A DNA stretch of 64,000 nt from LC029 sp036676475 (lineage in GTDB: Bacteria > Bacillota > Bacilli > Aneurinibacillales > RAOX-1): the NCBI GenBank assembly GCA_036676475.1, contig JAKFCU010000088.1, forward strand, positions 62,001-126,000, read 5' to 3'. Below are positions 60,978-64,000 of the stretch, in pieces. Below the pieces are notes generated by a model. That model was not told the origin of the DNA and did not search any database. It saw only the letters and a program-made list of their open reading frames with translations. Both the position numbers and the translations under genes were made by a program. Position 1 is the stretch's first letter; every line of letters starts with the position of its first letter.

Positions 60978-61023
60978 TTTAATTCACGTCAGACAGTGCG
61001 TTCGTAATATATAGAGTGATGAA

Positions 61024-61055
61024 GGCATCTATAAATGTATGTAGGTGCTTTTTGT
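61024..61055 (+). terminator. Terminator after the 64-aa gene
   Basis: GGCATCTA pairs with TAGGTGCT, then TTTTGTGG. Moderate. A TATAAT (61058-61063) just after it may be the -10 of the next gene. Confidence 0.6.
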
Positions 61056-61116
61056 GGTATAATCCATCCATAATCGTAGATGGTATGACTGTATTTCTTT
61101 AATTCGGGTGAATAGT

Positions 61117-61350
61117 ATGACTCAAGGCATTTTTCTATGGAATGATGTGTTAGATTTATTAAAGGATCGGATGAGTAGACCTTCTTTTGACACTTGGCTC
61201 AAATCAACGAAAGCTAGGATAGATGGAGATAAGTGGCTGATCTTTGCTCCTAATGAATTTTCAAGAGACTGGCTGGAATCAAGTTACTTGTCTGCAATTG
61301 AAGAAGCAATCTATACGATTACAAAAGAAGTACCTAAGAAAATGGGGTAG
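61117..61350 (+). CDS. Stand-alone DnaA domain I protein
   Basis: 77 residues. The whole protein is DnaA N-terminal domain I: FLWNDVLDLLKDRMSRPSFDTWLKSTKA, then FAPNEFSRDWLESSYLSAIEEAIYTIT, closely like residues 5-70 of Bacillus DnaA. There is no AAA+ or DNA-binding domain. Domain I makes DnaA-DnaA contacts and binds the regulators SirA and DnaB/helicase loader, so a free copy could compete with DnaA. A GTG at 61108 is an alternative start. Upstream of a Kin-type kinase but 626 bases away. Confidence 0.85.
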   Translation: MTQGIFLWNDVLDLLKDRMSRPSFDTWLKSTKARIDGDKWLIFAPNEFSRDWLESSYLSAIEEAIYTITKEVPKKMG

Positions 61351-61976
61351 TTTTAAAAAAAACTTTATGTCCAAAGAAGTACACATTCTAGTAAGAATTA
61401 TAACTTATGGGTATGTAAATTTTTTTGAATTTTTGTATTAAAAATATGCTCTAATAGATGTATCATTGTATATAACCAATTAAGTAGGCATTCCATGAGT
61501 ACTGCTTATCATAGCCAATATTATGCATATGAACTCACAAAATACAATTTTTCTTATTCAATTGGTTGGTTGGTTAAGTCAATTTTTACTCAATGCTACA
61601 GTTAATTTAATCCCCATCAGGTAGAAGCTACGCTTTTTGCAAACGGGAAAGTTAAAGCGCTTTCCTGCTTTAACTGTAAGGGACTGACCCTATCATCTGG
61701 GGAAACTTAAATGATGGGAAAGCAGCCATTTCTTTACTGAAAGGAATGGAGAAGCTGCCTCTTACCATTCATTATGCCGTAATGGTTGCTGGGTACGATT
61801 ATATTGCCATCTATTAATAGATTCCTTGGATAGAAGTTCTTCATCAAAGAGCAGACTAGGTTTCTATAAAAGCATTTATGAAATTGATTCAGTTAATAAG
61901 CCATTTTATAGAACGATCAGTATTGTAAATGCTCTGTATTGAGCAACTTTATAAAAAGTTATTTAGGTAGGTTACG
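61351..61976. other. Long intergenic region with decayed coding sequence
   Basis: 626 bases without a clear gene. A start-less open stretch of 45 codons (61680-61817) reads GTDPIIWGNLNDGKAAISLL.. and may be the remains of a gene. A palindrome AAAGCGCTTT (near 61653-61662) sits in a cre-like context with two mismatches. No promoter for the kinase was assigned. Confidence 0.4.
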
Positions 61977-63506
61977 ATGAGAAAACAACGGAAGATTATT
62001 CGAAATAAAATCAGTTCCATTAAGAGGAATATAAGTGAAGAATTAGTGAATGAAGATCAATTACGGACATTTATGAATGCAATTCCAGACTTCGTATGTT
62101 TTAAGAATGCGGAAGGACGAATACTTGAAGCTAATACCTTTGCTATTCAATTTCTCGGGTTGGAAAATATAGCATATAAGGGAAAAAACGGGGATGAATT
62201 AGCGGAAGTTTGTCCTTATTTTAGTCAATTATTTATAGAATGTAATGATTTGGGTCAGCAGGGTTGGATAAAAGGAGAAATCATTCGTACTGAGAAAGTA
62301 GTAACAAAACCAGACGGTGAATTGTTAGTATTAGATGTCATTCAAGTTCCTGTGTTTCATCCAGATGGAACACGAAAGGGACTGGTGGTTATAGGTAGAG
62401 ATGTAACTGAGCGTTATAAAGCACAGAAAGAACTATATCGTTTGAATCAACAAAACCAACATATTCTAAATGCAGCAGGTGAAGGGATTTTGGGATTTGA
62501 TCAACATGGAAATTGTATATTTATTAATCCTGCTGCAAGCAAGATGTTAGGGGTTGAACAGCATGATTTAATGAAGAACCAACTACAAACATTTTTTCAT
62601 CAAGCCATATCCGGTAGAGACACATACCATGTTGAGGATTGTACGCCACCTTATAATGGAGTGATGCACCGTGTGTTAGAGGATTATTTTTGTACAAAAG
62701 ATGGTAGCTATTTTCCTGTAGAATATATAATTTCCCCTATTCTAGAAAAAGAAAGAATAGTAGGTTCTGTTATTACATTTAAGGATATGAGTGACCGTAT
62801 AAAAAACGAGGAGATGCTAAGAAGGTCTGATCGACTATCAGTTTTAGGACAAATGGCCGCTGGTATTTCCCACGAATTAAAGAATCCGCTTACAGTTATC
62901 CGGGGATTTTTGCAAATGATGCAGTCTAAATATGTAGAAGAAAAAAAATATTTTGATCTCATGTTATCAGAAGTTGACCGAATGACTCAGATTACAAGTG
63001 AATTAATGCTTCTTGCTAAACCAGAAGTGGTTCACATTCAGCCTGCAAGTATTCCAGAAATAGTAGAGGACATTATAACGTTTGTTCGTCCTCAGAGTAA
63101 TTTAAAGGGGATCGAAATTACATTTCAATCAGAAGTTAATCTTTCATTGGTGAATTGTGAAAAAAACCAAATTAAACAGGTGATTCTTAATATACTAAAA
63201 AATGCAATTGAGGCACAAGAGAAGGGGATTATCCAGGTACAGGTAAGAGAGTTGAATGATGGGGAAATTCTCATTCGATGTATTGATCAGGGAAGTGGTA
63301 TTGAAAAAGAAAAACTATCTTCTCTAGGAGAACCCTTTTACACAACAAAGAAAAATGGAACAGGACTTGGATTTATGATTTGCCTTAAAATCATTGAAAA
63401 TCATAGTGGAAGAATTGAAGTATCAAGTGAAAAGAATGTAGGGACGACTGTGGATGTTATTCTCCCTGTTAAAAACAATAAAAACATAGCGTACCAAAAC
63501 GGCTAA
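61977..63506 (+). CDS. PAS-domain sensor histidine kinase (Kin-type)
   Basis: 509 residues, no membrane segment, so cytoplasmic. PAS 1 about 28-148 (MNAIPDFVCFKNAEGRILEAN..VVIGRDVTERYKAQ), PAS 2 about 160-278 (ILNAAGEGILGFDQHGNCIFINPAA..VITFKDMSDRI), HisKA with H299 in MAAGISHELKNPLTVIRGFLQMM, HATPase with N box QVILNILKNAIEA, DQGSGI and GTGLGF. Domain order and the SHELKNPLT..GFLQ H-box are those of the sporulation kinases (KinA/KinE) that feed Spo0F. No response regulator is adjacent, in line with an orphan phosphorelay kinase. Confidence 0.9.
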   Translation: MRKQRKIIRNKISSIKRNISEELVNEDQLRTFMNAIPDFVCFKNAEGRILEANTFAIQFLGLENIAYKGKNGDELAEVCPYFSQLFIECNDLGQQGWIKGEIIRTEKVVTKPDGELLVLDVIQVPVFHPDGTRKGLVVIGRDVTERYKAQKELYRLNQQNQHILNAAGEGILGFDQHGNCIFINPAASKMLGVEQHDLMKNQLQTFFHQAISGRDTYHVEDCTPPYNGVMHRVLEDYFCTKDGSYFPVEYIISPILEKERIVGSVITFKDMSDRIKNEEMLRRSDRLSVLGQMAAGISHELKNPLTVIRGFLQMMQSKYVEEKKYFDLMLSEVDRMTQITSELMLLAKPEVVHIQPASIPEIVEDIITFVRPQSNLKGIEITFQSEVNLSLVNCEKNQIKQVILNILKNAIEAQEKGIIQVQVRELNDGEILIRCIDQGSGIEKEKLSSLGEPFYTTKKNGTGLGFMICLKIIENHSGRIEVSSEKNVGTTVDVILPVKNNKNIAYQNG

Positions 63507-63730
63507 TAAATATTAAATGTTCAATTAATAGCTATATTCCAGCAGTTTTACCTTTCTGGGTATTTCAAGCAATTCTTTGAATTGTTCGTAGATGATGATT
63601 CTGAATAAAAGCAGAGATCAAATAAGTTTTCGAAGATTGTCGTTCCACACAAAAAAATAAATGGTTTATTGTCGTTATAATAAAATAATCATCTACACAG
63701 CATTGAATCCAGTAAGGAGTTGAGAAGACT

Positions 63731-64000
63731 ATGGTAATAGGTGATCCGAAAAACACTCCTTTTATCATTGATACTGTAGATTGGAATGAATTGGCTGATT
63801 ATATTAGTGAGCGGGTATTCAATCCGATTACGATTGAAGATTTCAATCATCGGTTAATTGCATATAGTACACACGGAGATTGGACAGACAAAGCACGGAT
63901 GGAAACTATTATGGGGCGGCAAGTACCGGAGACTGTATTAAATAGACTTTGGCATGATGGCGTGATTCAACAGCTAATGGGATGCGATGATCCGATTCGT
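63731..64000 (+). CDS. PucR-family transcriptional regulator, N-terminal part (runs off the window)
   Basis: 90 residues visible, cut by the window end. DTVDWNELADYISERVFNPITIEDFNHRLIAYSTHGDWTDKARMETIMGRQVPETVLNRLWHDGVIQQL resembles the N-terminal sensor region of PucR/CdaR-like regulators, often linked to proline or purine catabolism. AAGGAG lies 12 nt upstream of the ATG. The DNA-binding domain would be further downstream. Confidence 0.7.
   Translation, partial: MVIGDPKNTPFIIDTVDWNELADYISERVFNPITIEDFNHRLIAYSTHGDWTDKARMETIMGRQVPETVLNRLWHDGVIQQLMGCDDPIR

Noticed and set aside
61680..61817. Gene for a 45-residue protein
   Set aside because: No start codon or RBS; kept only as possible decayed coding sequence.

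Overview
The window looks like chromosomal DNA of an endospore-forming member of the Bacillota, order Bacillales. It has the canonical pur operon order, a yerB-yerC-pcrB-pcrA-ligA block, gatCAB-dgkB-rlmCD, and a Kin-type PAS sensor kinase. Moderate base composition, strong GGAGG ribosome binding sites and general gene content suggest the Paenibacillaceae/Brevibacillus/Ammoniphilus neighbourhood, but genus cannot be fixed from sequence reading alone.

Layout. 1-6.0 kb: end of a BTAD-domain regulator, a branched-chain-type ABC transporter without its binding protein, an alpha/beta hydrolase and a two-subunit 3-oxoacid CoA-transferase. 6.0-8.8 kb: guaA behind a promoter and leader terminator, then a guanine riboswitch whose target, a PbuG-type permease, is truncated. 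8.7-21.6 kb: PurBox pair and the complete purEKBCSQLFMNHD operon for IMP synthesis. 21.6-28.5 kb: two small membrane proteins, a complete livKHMGF transporter and a NERD-domain protein. 28.5-46.1 kb: yerB, yerC, pcrB, pcrA, ligA, a pyrroline-5-carboxylate dehydrogenase, a TagO/WecA-type transferase, a YbjQ protein, gatCAB, dgkB and rlmCD. pcrA is split by a 1,523-nt group II intron lying exactly inside the Walker B (DEYQD-T) codons. The intron retains domain V, domain VI and EBS1, but its encoded protein has lost the reverse transcriptase domain.

46.1-58.4 kb is an accessory island against the 3' end of rlmCD. It carries a large serine recombinase, a coupled small ORF, several excisionase-like HTH genes (two frameshifted), a replication-protein-like gene and a small resolvase. 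Its AT-rich cargo is three genes: a HEPN-motif protein, a DUF4209 HEPN protein and a 1,339-aa protein with a Cap4/DUF4297-like nuclease region fused to a STAND-type P-loop NTPase region. This cargo is the best candidate for an undescribed (probably anti-phage) system. The right edge holds a 3' tmRNA-like remnant with its own terminator and a cluster of GTAGAC repeats, a scar of tyrosine-integrase integration.

58.6-64 kb: a COG2509 FAD-dependent oxidoreductase, a type I toxin-antitoxin locus (holin-like toxin on the minus strand with a convergent candidate antitoxin RNA), a small unknown gene, a stand-alone DnaA domain I protein, a PAS-PAS histidine kinase, and the start of a PucR-family regulator. 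Intergenic DNA also carries a 37-bp repeat family (three copies), a second dispersed repeat, and a 21-bp tandem repeat.
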